From the NCBI GenBank assembly GCA_904419955.1, contig CAJFTO010000022.1, forward strand, positions 1 through 45,472: a DNA stretch of 45,472 bases, written 5' to 3'. The position numbers and the translations under genes were made by a program. Under the pieces are notes generated by a model. The model made no database searches. It worked only from the letters and a program-made list of their open reading frames with translations, and was not told the origin of the DNA. The stretch comes from Candidatus Roslinia caecavium. Lineage in GTDB: Bacteria; Bacillota; Clostridia; Monoglobales; Monoglobaceae. Numbering within the stretch: position 1 is the stretch's first letter; the number at the start of each line of letters is the position of its first letter. Below, one piece after another: positions 35,962 to 44,588 of the stretch.

Positions 35962-36818
35962 AAAAACTTAGGATAACCGGCATAGTCGCGGCGGTGATCG
36001 TTATTGGAACGATAGCGGTCATCGCAGCCAACTCGGCCGCGAATAAGACGGTCAGGCTTACCGAATATACGTATACTCACAGCGACGTGCCGTACGCCTT
36101 CGACGGCTATAAAATATTTTTTATATCGGATCTCCACCAAGCGCCTTTTGCCGACCAGATCCTCGAACATATCAAAGAAACGCAGCCGGACGTTATAATA
36201 TTATGCGGCGACCTGGTAGCGCTTCCGGATTACAATTTCGACGAGACGCAGAAGATTGCGGAGGGGGTAGGCGGTTCGATACCGATCTACGCGGTATCCG
36301 GAAACCACGAATCCCAAAATGCGGAATACGAGCATATAATAGGCAATCTCTGGGACGCCGGTATCGTTTGGCTTGAAAACGACGACAAGACGCTGAGAAA
36401 GAACGGCGACTCGATCCGCCTTATAGGAGTTAAAGACAGCGGAATAGACGAGTTGAGCGAAGAGGTCGCTCAGGACGAGATCATAGAAGAGATAGAGGAA
36501 TTTATCCCTGATGACAGAGATGAATTCAGCATCCTGATCAACCACCGCGCGGATATGTATCCGTACATTAAAAACATCGGCGTCGATCTGATCCTATCCG
36601 GACATTTGCACGGCGGGATCGTGCGCCTTCCGTTTTTGGGCGGCGTTATCGGACACAAATACGCCAAACACTTCTTCCCTGATTACGACTACGGCTATTA
36701 CGAGGAGGGCGAGGCCGCTATGATCGTAAGCGGCGGCTGCGACCAAAACCCGAACAAGAAGAGATATTTCAACCCGCCCGAGGCGGTTTTGATAACGCTC
36801 GAGAGAGAGGACTGGTGA
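35958..36818 (+). CDS. Membrane-anchored metallophosphoesterase
   Basis: This 286-residue protein has one N-terminal membrane anchor (about 6-26), then a calcineurin-like phosphoesterase domain. Metal-binding motifs are in order: ISDLHQ, CGDLVA, SGNHES, an NHRAD His and SGHLHGG. Family members such as YkuE cleave phosphoesters at the membrane; the substrate here is unknown. In this setting a role on a lipid-linked or nucleotide-linked intermediate of polymer synthesis is plausible but is inference. The start is TTG 35958, which overlaps the stop of the co-polymerase-EAL gene (TTGA), with AAAGGAAA upstream. The next start (GTG) overlaps its own stop. Confidence 0.88.
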   Translation: MKKLRITGIVAAVIVIGTIAVIAANSAANKTVRLTEYTYTHSDVPYAFDGYKIFFISDLHQAPFADQILEHIKETQPDVIILCGDLVALPDYNFDETQKIAEGVGGSIPIYAVSGNHESQNAEYEHIIGNLWDAGIVWLENDDKTLRKNGDSIRLIGVKDSGIDELSEEVAQDEIIEEIEEFIPDDRDEFSILINHRADMYPYIKNIGVDLILSGHLHGGIVRLPFLGGVIGHKYAKHFFPDYDYGYYEEGEAAMIVSGGCDQNPNKKRYFNPPEAVLITLEREDW

Positions 36819-37816
36819 AGATAATGAGAACGGTATATTTCATAGTTCCGGTATATAAAGTAGAAAAATACCTGCGCCGCTGCGTCGACTCCGTACTCAA
36901 ACAGACCTACGCCCCGGTCAGGATCATTCTCATAGACGACGGTTCCCCCGACGGCTGCCCCGAAATATGCGACGAATACGCAAAGGCGTATCCAAACATA
37001 GACGTAATACACAAGCAAAACGGCGGGCAGGCCGACGCAAGAAACGCGGGGCTGGACTTTGTTTTTAAAACGGCGGACATGGAGGACTATATCACTTTTC
37101 TCGACTCGGACGATTTTCTCAGCCCCGACTACGCAAAGCGCATGGTCGGGCTGTGCGAGACTTACGGCTGCGATATGGCTCAGTGCGCCTATGAAAAGGG
37201 TTCGGGCGATAGATTCTCAGACCGTGCCGAAAAGCCGCGGATCGAGGTTTCGACCTGCGAGGACGCGCTGCTTGGCTATACGCTGAAATCGATAAACATG
37301 CTAAAGCTCTACAAGGCGCGGCTGCTCAAAGACGTCAGATACCCCAAAGGCGTCACAAACGAGGAGGAGTTCACCACATACCGGGCGGTGTATAACGGAG
37401 ACCGAATCGTTTTTACAAACGAAAAACTCTACTATTACTACCAGCGCGACGGCAGTATAATGGACGTTTTGATAAAAAAGCTCAAGAATAACCCGCACCG
37501 CTTCGACTGGCTTGAAGCGTATAAAGAGAGGATTGAGTTTTTTACCAAAGAGGGAAAGCCGGATCAGGCGCTGCGGACGCGGGAGAAGATATGCGCCGAC
37601 ATAATCTTGCGCTACAGTGAGCAGATGCGGCTCAGCCCCGACGAGAGAGACTTAGACTGCGCAAACGGTAAGTATATAGATATTTACAAGGAAAACTACG
37701 GACTGATGATAAAGCGGCGCGGCATACCGCTGAAACGGCGGCTGATATACGCGGCGTTCCGCCTGTTTCCGTACAGCGCGGCGCTGGCGGGTAGGATAGT
37801 TACGCTCAGAAAATAA
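36815..37816 (+). CDS. GT2-family glycosyltransferase
   Basis: This 333-residue cytoplasmic enzyme has a GT-A fold: FIVPVYKVEKYLRRCVDSVLKQTY, LIDDGSPDG, a QNGGQADARNAGL block and FLDSDDF (the DxD-type metal site). The C-terminal ~180 residues are family-typical and end in a basic amphipathic region. It adds a sugar from an activated donor to the lipid-linked repeat unit; donor and acceptor are unknown. The GTG at 36815 overlaps the previous stop by 4 bases, with GAGAGAGG just upstream; ATG 36824 is the alternative. Confidence 0.9.
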   Translation: MKIMRTVYFIVPVYKVEKYLRRCVDSVLKQTYAPVRIILIDDGSPDGCPEICDEYAKAYPNIDVIHKQNGGQADARNAGLDFVFKTADMEDYITFLDSDDFLSPDYAKRMVGLCETYGCDMAQCAYEKGSGDRFSDRAEKPRIEVSTCEDALLGYTLKSINMLKLYKARLLKDVRYPKGVTNEEEFTTYRAVYNGDRIVFTNEKLYYYYQRDGSIMDVLIKKLKNNPHRFDWLEAYKERIEFFTKEGKPDQALRTREKICADIILRYSEQMRLSPDERDLDCANGKYIDIYKENYGLMIKRRGIPLKRRLIYAAFRLFPYSAALAGRIVTLRK

Positions 37817-37840
37817 GAACGGCGCAAAGGAGTGGCAAAC

Positions 37841-39136
37841 GTGGATATAAAAATAAAGGATAATGATTCGGCTATGGATTTAACGTATGCGTCTAAAGAT
37901 CCGGCAAAGCCCGCGGCGTCTGTCAATCCGGGCAAAACGGAGAAGATAAAGCTGTTCGTGTGCTTTATTCAAACGCATATAGGAGGAGCGATGACGTCGC
38001 TGGTGAACTTTTTAAATGCGCTCGATACAGATAAATACGAGGTGGACGTTATGTTCTACGAGAACGGTTCGGGAAGAGAGGGCATAAAGCCGGAGATAAA
38101 TATACTGCCGCAGGGCAAGATCCACGCCAAGTACTCCATAAGTAATATTCTCAGGAAGTTCTGCTCGCCCCGCTACGTCCTGGCGGCGGCGCACGGAACA
38201 TACCTAAGAAGAGTCAAGCGTAACAAGCGTCAGGCGGCGCAGGTAATGTCCAAGCAGGGCTGCCGCTACTCGGCGGCCAACGATAAGGAATACGACATCG
38301 CGATAGCCTATGAATTCGGCTGGTGTCTGAATTACGTTATGACGAGGATAAAAGCCAAGGAGAAGATCTCCTGGCATCACCTCGACTACGCGAACTCGGA
38401 GCTGTGCTATAAGTTTGATAAGAAGTCGTTCGACAAGGCCGACGCGCTTGTTTTCGTCAGCGAGGATATACGGCGGGCGTATATAAACGATCACCCCGAA
38501 CACGCGGCCAAATCGTACTTCATCCCAAATATCCTCTCCTCGGAATATGTGAGAAAGCGGGGCGGCGCGGAGGACGTAAGTCTTCCGTTCGAGGACGGCG
38601 ATAAATACCTAAAACTCCTTACCGTCGCGAGGATAAACTTTTCGCATAAGGGTCTTGACAGAGCGGTCGAGGCGTTCGCAAGGCTCAAATCCGACGGGCT
38701 TACGGATAACGTCAAATGGGTGATAATAGGTAAAGGCCGGGATGAAGAACGCCTACGCGAACTCATATCGCGGCGCGGGCTTAAAGACGTTGTATACCCG
38801 ATCGGGGTCAGGGAGAACCCTATTCCCTATATGAAGAAGTTCGACGCCATGTTGCTGCCGTCTCGATACGAGGGCAAGCCTATGGTCGTGACTGAAGGCT
38901 TTATTATGGGGCTCGTTCCTATCGTCACGCGGTATACCTCGGCCGGCGAGCAGATACAAAACGGGGTGGACGGACTCATATTCGAAAACAACGACGAGGC
39001 GCTCTACCAAGGTCTTAAGACCGTATTGGAAGATCCGAAAGCCTTGGATAGAATGCGGGAATATATAAATAAACACGATTATGGGAACGAGAAAGAAATA
39101 GAAAAATTTGATAAATTAGCGGAAGGGTTGTTATGA
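37841..39136 (+). CDS. GT4-type (glycosyltransferase group 1) enzyme
   Basis: The protein has 431 residues from GTG 37841, which lies 8 bases after AAAGGAG; an in-frame GTG at 37832 overlaps this site. A Gly-rich N-terminal loop (FIQTHIGGAMTSLVNFL) and the C-terminal GT-B domain are visible: LLTVARINFSHKGLDRAVEAF, VIIGKGRDEERL, and the EX7E motif in SRYEGKPMVVTEGF. It should transfer a sugar from a nucleotide donor with retention of configuration. Its C-terminus overlaps the polymerase gene by 4 bases. Confidence 0.9.
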   Translation: MDIKIKDNDSAMDLTYASKDPAKPAASVNPGKTEKIKLFVCFIQTHIGGAMTSLVNFLNALDTDKYEVDVMFYENGSGREGIKPEINILPQGKIHAKYSISNILRKFCSPRYVLAAAHGTYLRRVKRNKRQAAQVMSKQGCRYSAANDKEYDIAIAYEFGWCLNYVMTRIKAKEKISWHHLDYANSELCYKFDKKSFDKADALVFVSEDIRRAYINDHPEHAAKSYFIPNILSSEYVRKRGGAEDVSLPFEDGDKYLKLLTVARINFSHKGLDRAVEAFARLKSDGLTDNVKWVIIGKGRDEERLRELISRRGLKDVVYPIGVRENPIPYMKKFDAMLLPSRYEGKPMVVTEGFIMGLVPIVTRYTSAGEQIQNGVDGLIFENNDEALYQGLKTVLEDPKALDRMREYINKHDYGNEKEIEKFDKLAEGLL

Positions 39137-40476
39137 TGAGCACGCCTATGAACGGAGCCGCAAGCCGGCTTAAAGACGGGCGCGAGGGCGTCCTTAAAAG
39201 ACGAATATTCGACGCGGTGTTCCTGCTCGGCTTTTTGTGCTGCCTTGTTCCGGGGGCTATGCCAAGCCTCACGGTCTATGTGTCGGCGCTCCTGGTACTC
39301 TGCATCGCGGTATGCTTCTTCGACGAGAATTTCTACCTATATACCGCTCTGTTTATGTATATGCGGTATATCATGCTGATAGGCGACACACCGGCGTTTA
39401 GGGTCTATTCGTACCTTGTGGTCTTAAGGTTTCTCATAGACCTGCCAAAGACGAAGTTCCGAGTCGCGTACATACCCGCGCTGTTCGTATTCTTCATGCA
39501 CAGCGTGTTCGCCATGCCGGAGCTAACGTCGATGAGGTTAGGTCTTAACGTCATAGTCGACGCGACGCTGGTCTACATAATACTGCTTAAGGTCTTGGAA
39601 AGACCCGAACTGTTTCGGAAGTTCATATACGCTTTTCTCTTGGGCGGCGTCGCCTCGGGAGTGTACGGCTGGACTAACCCGGATATGACAGTGGATATAA
39701 ACGTGGCGGGAGCGGGCGCTCAGACGGTCGACAGGAACTTCGGCGCGCTCAGCGACTCTAACTTCGCCGGACTATTCTACAGCATATGCGCCGTCAGCGC
39801 GATAGCGGTCAAGGGTCTGCCAAAACTGCTCAAGATCGCGGCGGTAGCGCTTTTCGGCATACTGCTCTTACAGACGGCGAGTCTATCGGCGCTCCTGATC
39901 CTTATCGCACTGCTCATTCTGTATATAATTTTAAAATATAGAGCCAAGTCGATAATAATCCTGGCCGTCTCATTTATCGCGCTCGTCATAGCCGTGGGCG
40001 TGATCCTTGCAACGCCTCAGCTCAGGGAAATAGACGCTATCGCCGGATTGATCATACGCATAAACGAGAAGCTATCCTATATCCCGCGCGGACGCTGGGA
40101 TCTTTTGACCACCGACCGCTACGCGATCTGGTCGGAAGCCATGCGGATCTTCTTATCGAAAGATCTTTGGGGACAGCTGATAGGAGGCGACGTCATAACG
40201 GTAATGGCCATCGATTACAGCGTAATCGAGATAGCGTGCCACAACTCATACATACAAGCCTTGCTCAACTTCGGCGTTATAGGAACGATCTTGGTCTACA
40301 TACCTTTGTTCTGCGTTTTTACATACCGTATGCTGAGACATTTTTCCAACGACGCAGGCTACGAGACCGAGGATATAAAGATATTGCAGCTCATATTCAA
40401 TTTCGCCTTTATCGTTTTCGGCTTTACGGTCGACTTCTTCATAGACTGGGCGTATTTGGTATTCTATTTCATATAA
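39133..40476 (+). CDS. Wzy-like polysaccharide polymerase / O-antigen ligase family membrane protein
   Basis: This 447-residue protein is mostly hydrophobic with about 10-12 predicted membrane helices. One long extracytoplasmic loop lies around residues 295-375 (includes RGRWDLLTTDRYAIWSEAMR and the HNSYIQALLNFGVIG segment). The latter, with a conserved His-Asn-Ser followed by a helix, is typical of the O-antigen polymerase/ligase family. In a Wzx/Wzy-type pathway it would join repeat units at the outer face of the membrane under control of the Wzz-like proteins. ATG 39133 overlaps the previous stop (ATGA). Confidence 0.82.
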   Translation: MMSTPMNGAASRLKDGREGVLKRRIFDAVFLLGFLCCLVPGAMPSLTVYVSALLVLCIAVCFFDENFYLYTALFMYMRYIMLIGDTPAFRVYSYLVVLRFLIDLPKTKFRVAYIPALFVFFMHSVFAMPELTSMRLGLNVIVDATLVYIILLKVLERPELFRKFIYAFLLGGVASGVYGWTNPDMTVDINVAGAGAQTVDRNFGALSDSNFAGLFYSICAVSAIAVKGLPKLLKIAAVALFGILLLQTASLSALLILIALLILYIILKYRAKSIIILAVSFIALVIAVGVILATPQLREIDAIAGLIIRINEKLSYIPRGRWDLLTTDRYAIWSEAMRIFLSKDLWGQLIGGDVITVMAIDYSVIEIACHNSYIQALLNFGVIGTILVYIPLFCVFTYRMLRHFSNDAGYETEDIKILQLIFNFAFIVFGFTVDFFIDWAYLVFYFI

Positions 40477-40493
40477 GAAGGAGGCAATCGCAA

Positions 40494-41438
40494 ATGTTTT
40501 CGGTTATACTGCCGGTGTACAACGGCGATATATATATAGACGACGCGGTCAAGAGCGTACTCAAACAGCGCGAGAGCGACTGGGAACTAATAATAATAAA
40601 CGACGGTTCGACCGATAACACGGGCGCAAAACTTGAAAAATACAAGACTCGGCCTAATTTTAAGATCATGACCCAAGAAAATCTCGGGGTAAGCGCGGCG
40701 CGAAACAGGGGCGTCGCGGCGTCTAACGGCGACTATATAGCGTTTTTGGACGCGGACGACGTCTGGCGCGAAGACCACCTTGAGGTAATGCGCGACATGA
40801 TAAAAAAATATCCCGACGCCGGTCTGTATGGGAGTTTCACAAGGACCGAGCTGGTAAACGGCGATATCATAGAAGAATGTAATTTCTTTAAAGACCGCGA
40901 GGAGACTGTTCGTCTCGATAACTTCTTCGAGGAATATTACAAGGACAGCTCCGCAAAAATGTTTACAGTAATAACCTCCTGCGTATCCAAGAAGGCTTTC
41001 GATAAGGTCGGAGGATTTAGGGTCGGATGCAAGATAGGCGAGGATCTGGAACTATTTCTTAAAATAGCCGCGTATTTCCCAGTGATTCTCACCTCACGCG
41101 CAACGGCGACCTACCGCAGATCAAACTCAAGCGCGACGAAAAACATATCGTTCGATCCAGACTGGGGATTTTTTGACGGCGTCGCCGAACTGTACGCAGA
41201 TAAAGACGTTCCAGAATACAGAAAAGAAAGTCTGAAAAAACTTATGAGATGGTTTACTATGCGTAGATGCAGACACTATATCATAGACGGACACAGAAAA
41301 AAAGCGTTCAAGTATTTTCGTGAGATCGGATCTGATCCGAAACTAAGAATGGATAAGCTTATAACTTTTGTTTTGATGTGTATGCCTACCGCTTTGGTAA
41401 GAAAGATTTTCGAGATCCGATGGAGGGGGCAAGCATGA
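40494..41438 (+). CDS. GT2-family glycosyltransferase
   Basis: The protein has 314 residues from ATG 40494, 9 bases after AAGGAGG; the frame is open far upstream, but that part lies inside the polymerase gene and has no binding site. GT-A motifs are clear: FSVILPVYNGDIYIDDAVKS, IINDGSTDN, ENLGVSAARNRG and FLDADDVWRED. The N-terminal half is closely similar in pattern to the frameshifted GT2 at the head of the operon, so the two may be paralogues. It overlaps the HD-GYP gene by 4 bases. Confidence 0.9.
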   Translation: MFSVILPVYNGDIYIDDAVKSVLKQRESDWELIIINDGSTDNTGAKLEKYKTRPNFKIMTQENLGVSAARNRGVAASNGDYIAFLDADDVWREDHLEVMRDMIKKYPDAGLYGSFTRTELVNGDIIEECNFFKDREETVRLDNFFEEYYKDSSAKMFTVITSCVSKKAFDKVGGFRVGCKIGEDLELFLKIAAYFPVILTSRATATYRRSNSSATKNISFDPDWGFFDGVAELYADKDVPEYRKESLKKLMRWFTMRRCRHYIIDGHRKKAFKYFREIGSDPKLRMDKLITFVLMCMPTALVRKIFEIRWRGQA

Positions 41439-42040
41439 TCGAAATGACAGAAAAATTAGAGGATTTGATGAACGAGCTCAAAAAGAACCACGCTGAGACA
41501 TACTACCACTGTCTGCACGTAAAAAATCTGACGTATAAAATACTGCGTCAGCTCAATCTCGCGGGCGCGCCCGACTTCGGCGACGATGAAATATGCCATA
41601 TATGCAAGGGCGCGCTCCTTCACGATATAGGTAAATTATTCATTAAAAACGCGACGCTCACCAAGAGCTCCGCGCTCCAAGCGAGCGAGATGGACGACAT
41701 GAAACTTCACGCCCGGCTCGGCGCGGAGGCCGTAAAAGGCGAGCTTACTGGTTATGAGCGCGATATCGTCTCAAACGTATGCCGGTACCATCACGAACGT
41801 ATAGACGGAACCGGCTATGAAGGTTTGACCGACGTTCCGTTATACGTTCAGGCGGTGTCGATATGCGACGTATTCGACGCTCTGCACTGCGACAGAATAT
41901 ACCGCGACGGTCTGCCGCCCGAGAAAATATTTGACATGATCAGAACAGGTAAATGCGGCCGCTTCGACGAGACTCTTTTGCATTGTCTTATAAAAGCGGT
42001 GGGAGATACCAACCAAAGGAGAGAATTATGCGCTTTATAA
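41435..42040 (+). CDS. HD-GYP-type phosphodiesterase-like protein
   Basis: This 201-residue cytoplasmic protein is a stand-alone HD-GYP-like domain. The metal-binding residues are all present: His28, HD (His63-Asp64 in LLHDIGK), His92, HH (His119-His120) and Asp145 in CDVFDAL. The family block reads HHERIDGTGYEGL, so the GYP signature is GYE (Pro to Glu at 129). Canonical HD-GYP proteins hydrolyse c-di-GMP; with the altered signature the activity and substrate are open. ATG 41435 overlaps the GT2 stop, and AGGGGG lies upstream. Its place inside a c-di-GMP-riboswitch-controlled operon supports a c-di-GMP link. It overlaps the flippase gene by 13 bases. Confidence 0.85.
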   Translation: MIEMTEKLEDLMNELKKNHAETYYHCLHVKNLTYKILRQLNLAGAPDFGDDEICHICKGALLHDIGKLFIKNATLTKSSALQASEMDDMKLHARLGAEAVKGELTGYERDIVSNVCRYHHERIDGTGYEGLTDVPLYVQAVSICDVFDALHCDRIYRDGLPPEKIFDMIRTGKCGRFDETLLHCLIKAVGDTNQRRELCAL

Positions 42041-43536
42041 ATTCGCTGCGCAATAGCGCCTTCGCCCTCGGCGGACAGATAGTGACCATACTTATGGGGT
42101 TTGTCGTACGGTGGTTCTTCGTACACCGGCTCGGCCAGGAATATCTTGGCGTCAACTCGGTAATGGAGAGTATGCTGACAATCCTATCGATGGGAGAACT
42201 TGGGATAGGGACGTCGGTAGCGTTCGCTCTGTACAAGCCTATCGACGACGGCGACGAGCGGCGTATAGGCAGTTTGATGGCGTTTTACAGAAAGGTATAT
42301 TTTATCCTCGGTATTGCGACCGCGGTCGCGGGACCTCTGCTGATCCCTTTTATGCGCTTTTTTACCCGCGAGGCCGCGAACGTAGCCGATATAAACCTTA
42401 TTTATCTCCTGTTTCTGCTAAATACGACGCTGAGCTATTTTTTCGCCTATAAGAGGACTCTGCTCTCGGCGTATCAGCAAAACTACATAAACAGCCTGAG
42501 CGAGGACGCCTTCGCCGTCTTGAAATACATACTTCAGATAGTCGCGATCACCCAATTCGGCAGTTATATAGGCTATCTCGTTATCAACCTGGTATGCGTC
42601 TGCGGCGCCAATATAGTTATAGGCATAGTTTGCGACAGGAAATATCCTTTTGTAAAAAAATACAAAAAAGAAAAACTGATCAAAGAGGATAAAGATAAAC
42701 TCAAAAAGAGCGTGGTCTCGCTGATGTACCAAAAGATAGGCGCGAAGCTGGTGACGGGTACGGACAACCTTATGATCTCGTACGCGCGGCTCACTTTGAT
42801 GGGCATATACAGCAACTATTCGATAGTTGTGAGCACGATCTCAAGAGTGGTATACAACGTACTATGCTCGGTCATGGGCAGCGTCGGCAACCTAATGATC
42901 CAAAAGGACGACGATCATAAATACAAAGTATTCGAGGAGTTCGTATTCGCGACCTTCTGCTTCTATTTCTTTATCGCTATGGGCTTCTCCGCCTGCCTGG
43001 AACGTTTTATAGTTATATGGGCGGGCGAGGACTGGCTTTTGCCTCCGTCGGTGACATTCGTCGTAATAATGAACTTTATGCTCACCGGACTTAGGCAGCC
43101 GAATATCGTGGTGATAGAGGCCGCGGGACTGTTCAATAACCTGCGAATGAAAGCGGTCGGCGAGGTAGTGGTCAACCTCATCGTATCCCTCCTCTTCCTC
43201 GTCGTATTCGAAATGGGGATATACGGCGTACTGCTCGGGACGACCGTCTCGATGGTGAGCGTATGTATCTGGTGGGAAACGTTCGCGGTGCATAAATACG
43301 CGCTGCACAAGCCGGTCAAGAGGTATTATATAAACTATTTTTTGCAGCTCTTCGTCGCGGCGCTGGGTTGTTTCACGTCGTATTTCGCAGCCGGATCGAT
43401 CCCGGTCGACGGGATAGCGGGGCTGATACTGGCGGGATTGACCGCTGTCGCGATCTTTGCGGTCGTTATATCGATATTCTACGGCAGGAGCCGGGTATTC
43501 AAGGCTCTGGTCAGAAGATTCAAAGTCCGTATCTGA
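42028..43536 (+). CDS. Wzx-like polysaccharide flippase (MOP superfamily)
   Basis: This 502-residue membrane protein has about 12-14 predicted helices and begins with the typical MRFINSLRNSAFALGGQIV start of MATE-like polysaccharide transporters. It should flip the lipid-linked repeat unit across the membrane for the Wzy-like polymerase. The start ATG 42028 follows AAAGGAGA; the open frame upstream lies inside the HD-GYP gene. A charged cytoplasmic loop (FVKKYKKEKLIKEDKDKLKK) is central, as in relatives. Confidence 0.88.
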   Translation: MRFINSLRNSAFALGGQIVTILMGFVVRWFFVHRLGQEYLGVNSVMESMLTILSMGELGIGTSVAFALYKPIDDGDERRIGSLMAFYRKVYFILGIATAVAGPLLIPFMRFFTREAANVADINLIYLLFLLNTTLSYFFAYKRTLLSAYQQNYINSLSEDAFAVLKYILQIVAITQFGSYIGYLVINLVCVCGANIVIGIVCDRKYPFVKKYKKEKLIKEDKDKLKKSVVSLMYQKIGAKLVTGTDNLMISYARLTLMGIYSNYSIVVSTISRVVYNVLCSVMGSVGNLMIQKDDDHKYKVFEEFVFATFCFYFFIAMGFSACLERFIVIWAGEDWLLPPSVTFVVIMNFMLTGLRQPNIVVIEAAGLFNNLRMKAVGEVVVNLIVSLLFLVVFEMGIYGVLLGTTVSMVSVCIWWETFAVHKYALHKPVKRYYINYFLQLFVAALGCFTSYFAAGSIPVDGIAGLILAGLTAVAIFAVVISIFYGRSRVFKALVRRFKVRI

Positions 43537-43600
43537 TCTTCCGCCTCGGTTTACGGCGCAACAACAGTATCTATATTATTTGATTTAAAAGGAGATAAGA

Positions 43601-44395
43601 ATGGATCTACTGAAAGAAATTCAAAAAACGGAGTTGGGCGCGCTCGTCGAACTTCGCCGCGTCTGCGAAAAAAATAATATCCGATATTTTCTGGCTCAGG
43701 GCACGCTGATCGGCGCCGCGCGGGAGCGGGGTTTTATCCCATGGGACGACGACGTAGACGTCATACTTCCGGACAAGGATCTTAAACGACTGATCGAGAT
43801 ATTTCCTCGGGAAGCCGACGGCAAATATATGATAACCAATCATAACATAGAATCGCATTATCCGCTTTCGTGGCCGAAGATACGGATTAAAAACACTCTG
43901 TCCCGACCGATCGTCTATAAGGACATACCGATAAATTGGGGAATGTGCATCGACCTGTTCCCGATATATTCCGTAAGCGACAATCCTTTGCTGCGCAAGC
44001 TGGAGATCGGGTTCTTTAAGATCGCGCGCAAGGCTCTGCTCTCCGAGATGACCAGGTACGAGGACGGACGCGATATTATAACGCGGCTCTTTGAAAAGAT
44101 ACCGATTCGCGTAAGACATCGGCTGATGAATACCAGCGCGAAGATCTTCGGACGCCACGGCGACGACACCGAGTATGTATACGTGATCTGCAAAGGCGGA
44201 TCTATGGTAAAGCGCGACGTAATATTCGGCAAGGAACAAAAACTGACTTTCGAGGGACTCAGCTACCCTGTTCCGTCGGACTACGACGGCTTTTTAAGAG
44301 CGCAGTTCGGCGACTACATGACTCCCCCGCCTGAAAACGAACGAAAAGGCCACGATATGCGCCTCGGCGAAATAGAATGGCGACTTAGCGATTAG
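43601..44395 (+). CDS. LicD-family phosphotransferase
   Basis: This 264-residue protein has the LicD nucleotidyltransferase-fold signature: FLAQGTLIGAARERGFIPW followed by DDDVDV, with Asp residues for metal binding. LicD-type enzymes attach phosphocholine or related phospho-substituents to surface glycans; the donor here is unknown. ATG 43601 follows AAAGGAGA, 64 bases after the flippase gene. It is the last gene of the operon. Its final codons (Leu-Ser-Asp-stop, CTTAGCGATTAG) match the GCGATTAG motif of the repeat element that begins right after. Confidence 0.88.
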   Translation: MDLLKEIQKTELGALVELRRVCEKNNIRYFLAQGTLIGAARERGFIPWDDDVDVILPDKDLKRLIEIFPREADGKYMITNHNIESHYPLSWPKIRIKNTLSRPIVYKDIPINWGMCIDLFPIYSVSDNPLLRKLEIGFFKIARKALLSEMTRYEDGRDIITRLFEKIPIRVRHRLMNTSAKIFGRHGDDTEYVYVICKGGSMVKRDVIFGKEQKLTFEGLSYPVPSDYDGFLRAQFGDYMTPPPENERKGHDMRLGEIEWRLSD

Positions 44396-44397
44396 TG

Positions 44398-44588
44398 AAC
44401 GTAGAGATTAGCGATTAGCAAATAGCGATTAGGAACGTGAAACGTTTCTGCTGCGTGGAAACGGCCTTAATCGTTTAGAAGAACATCGTATTTCCATTTC
44501 CGCCTGCGCAGCCGCTTAGGCGTTAAAGCCATCCCCTTTCGCCCCCTATTCGCTATTCTCTAATCTCTACGTTGCTAATCTCTACGTT
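44398..44588. mobile_element. MITE-like element with terminal inverted repeats
   Basis: A 15-bp perfect inverted repeat bounds 191 bases: AACGTAGAGATTAGC (44398-44412) and its complement (44574-44588). Less perfect similarity continues inwards (AATAGCGATTAGG against AATAGCGAATAGG). The right arm carries two direct copies of CTAATCTCTACGTT 15 bases apart, and GCGATTAG occurs three times on the left. No gene is inside. No clear target-site duplication is seen. It fills the gap between two convergent genes and touches both stop codons. Confidence 0.6.

Noticed and set aside
40167..40493. N-terminal extension of the third GT2 gene
   Set aside because: It lies inside the polymerase gene in another frame, is Arg/Arg-rich shadow sequence, and AAGGAGG precedes ATG 40494.
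30910..44395. BY-kinase (CpsD/Wze) or its phosphatase in the polysaccharide operon
   Set aside because: I looked for a Walker A kinase with a Tyr-rich tail and found none; the only phosphoesterase is of the calcineurin type.
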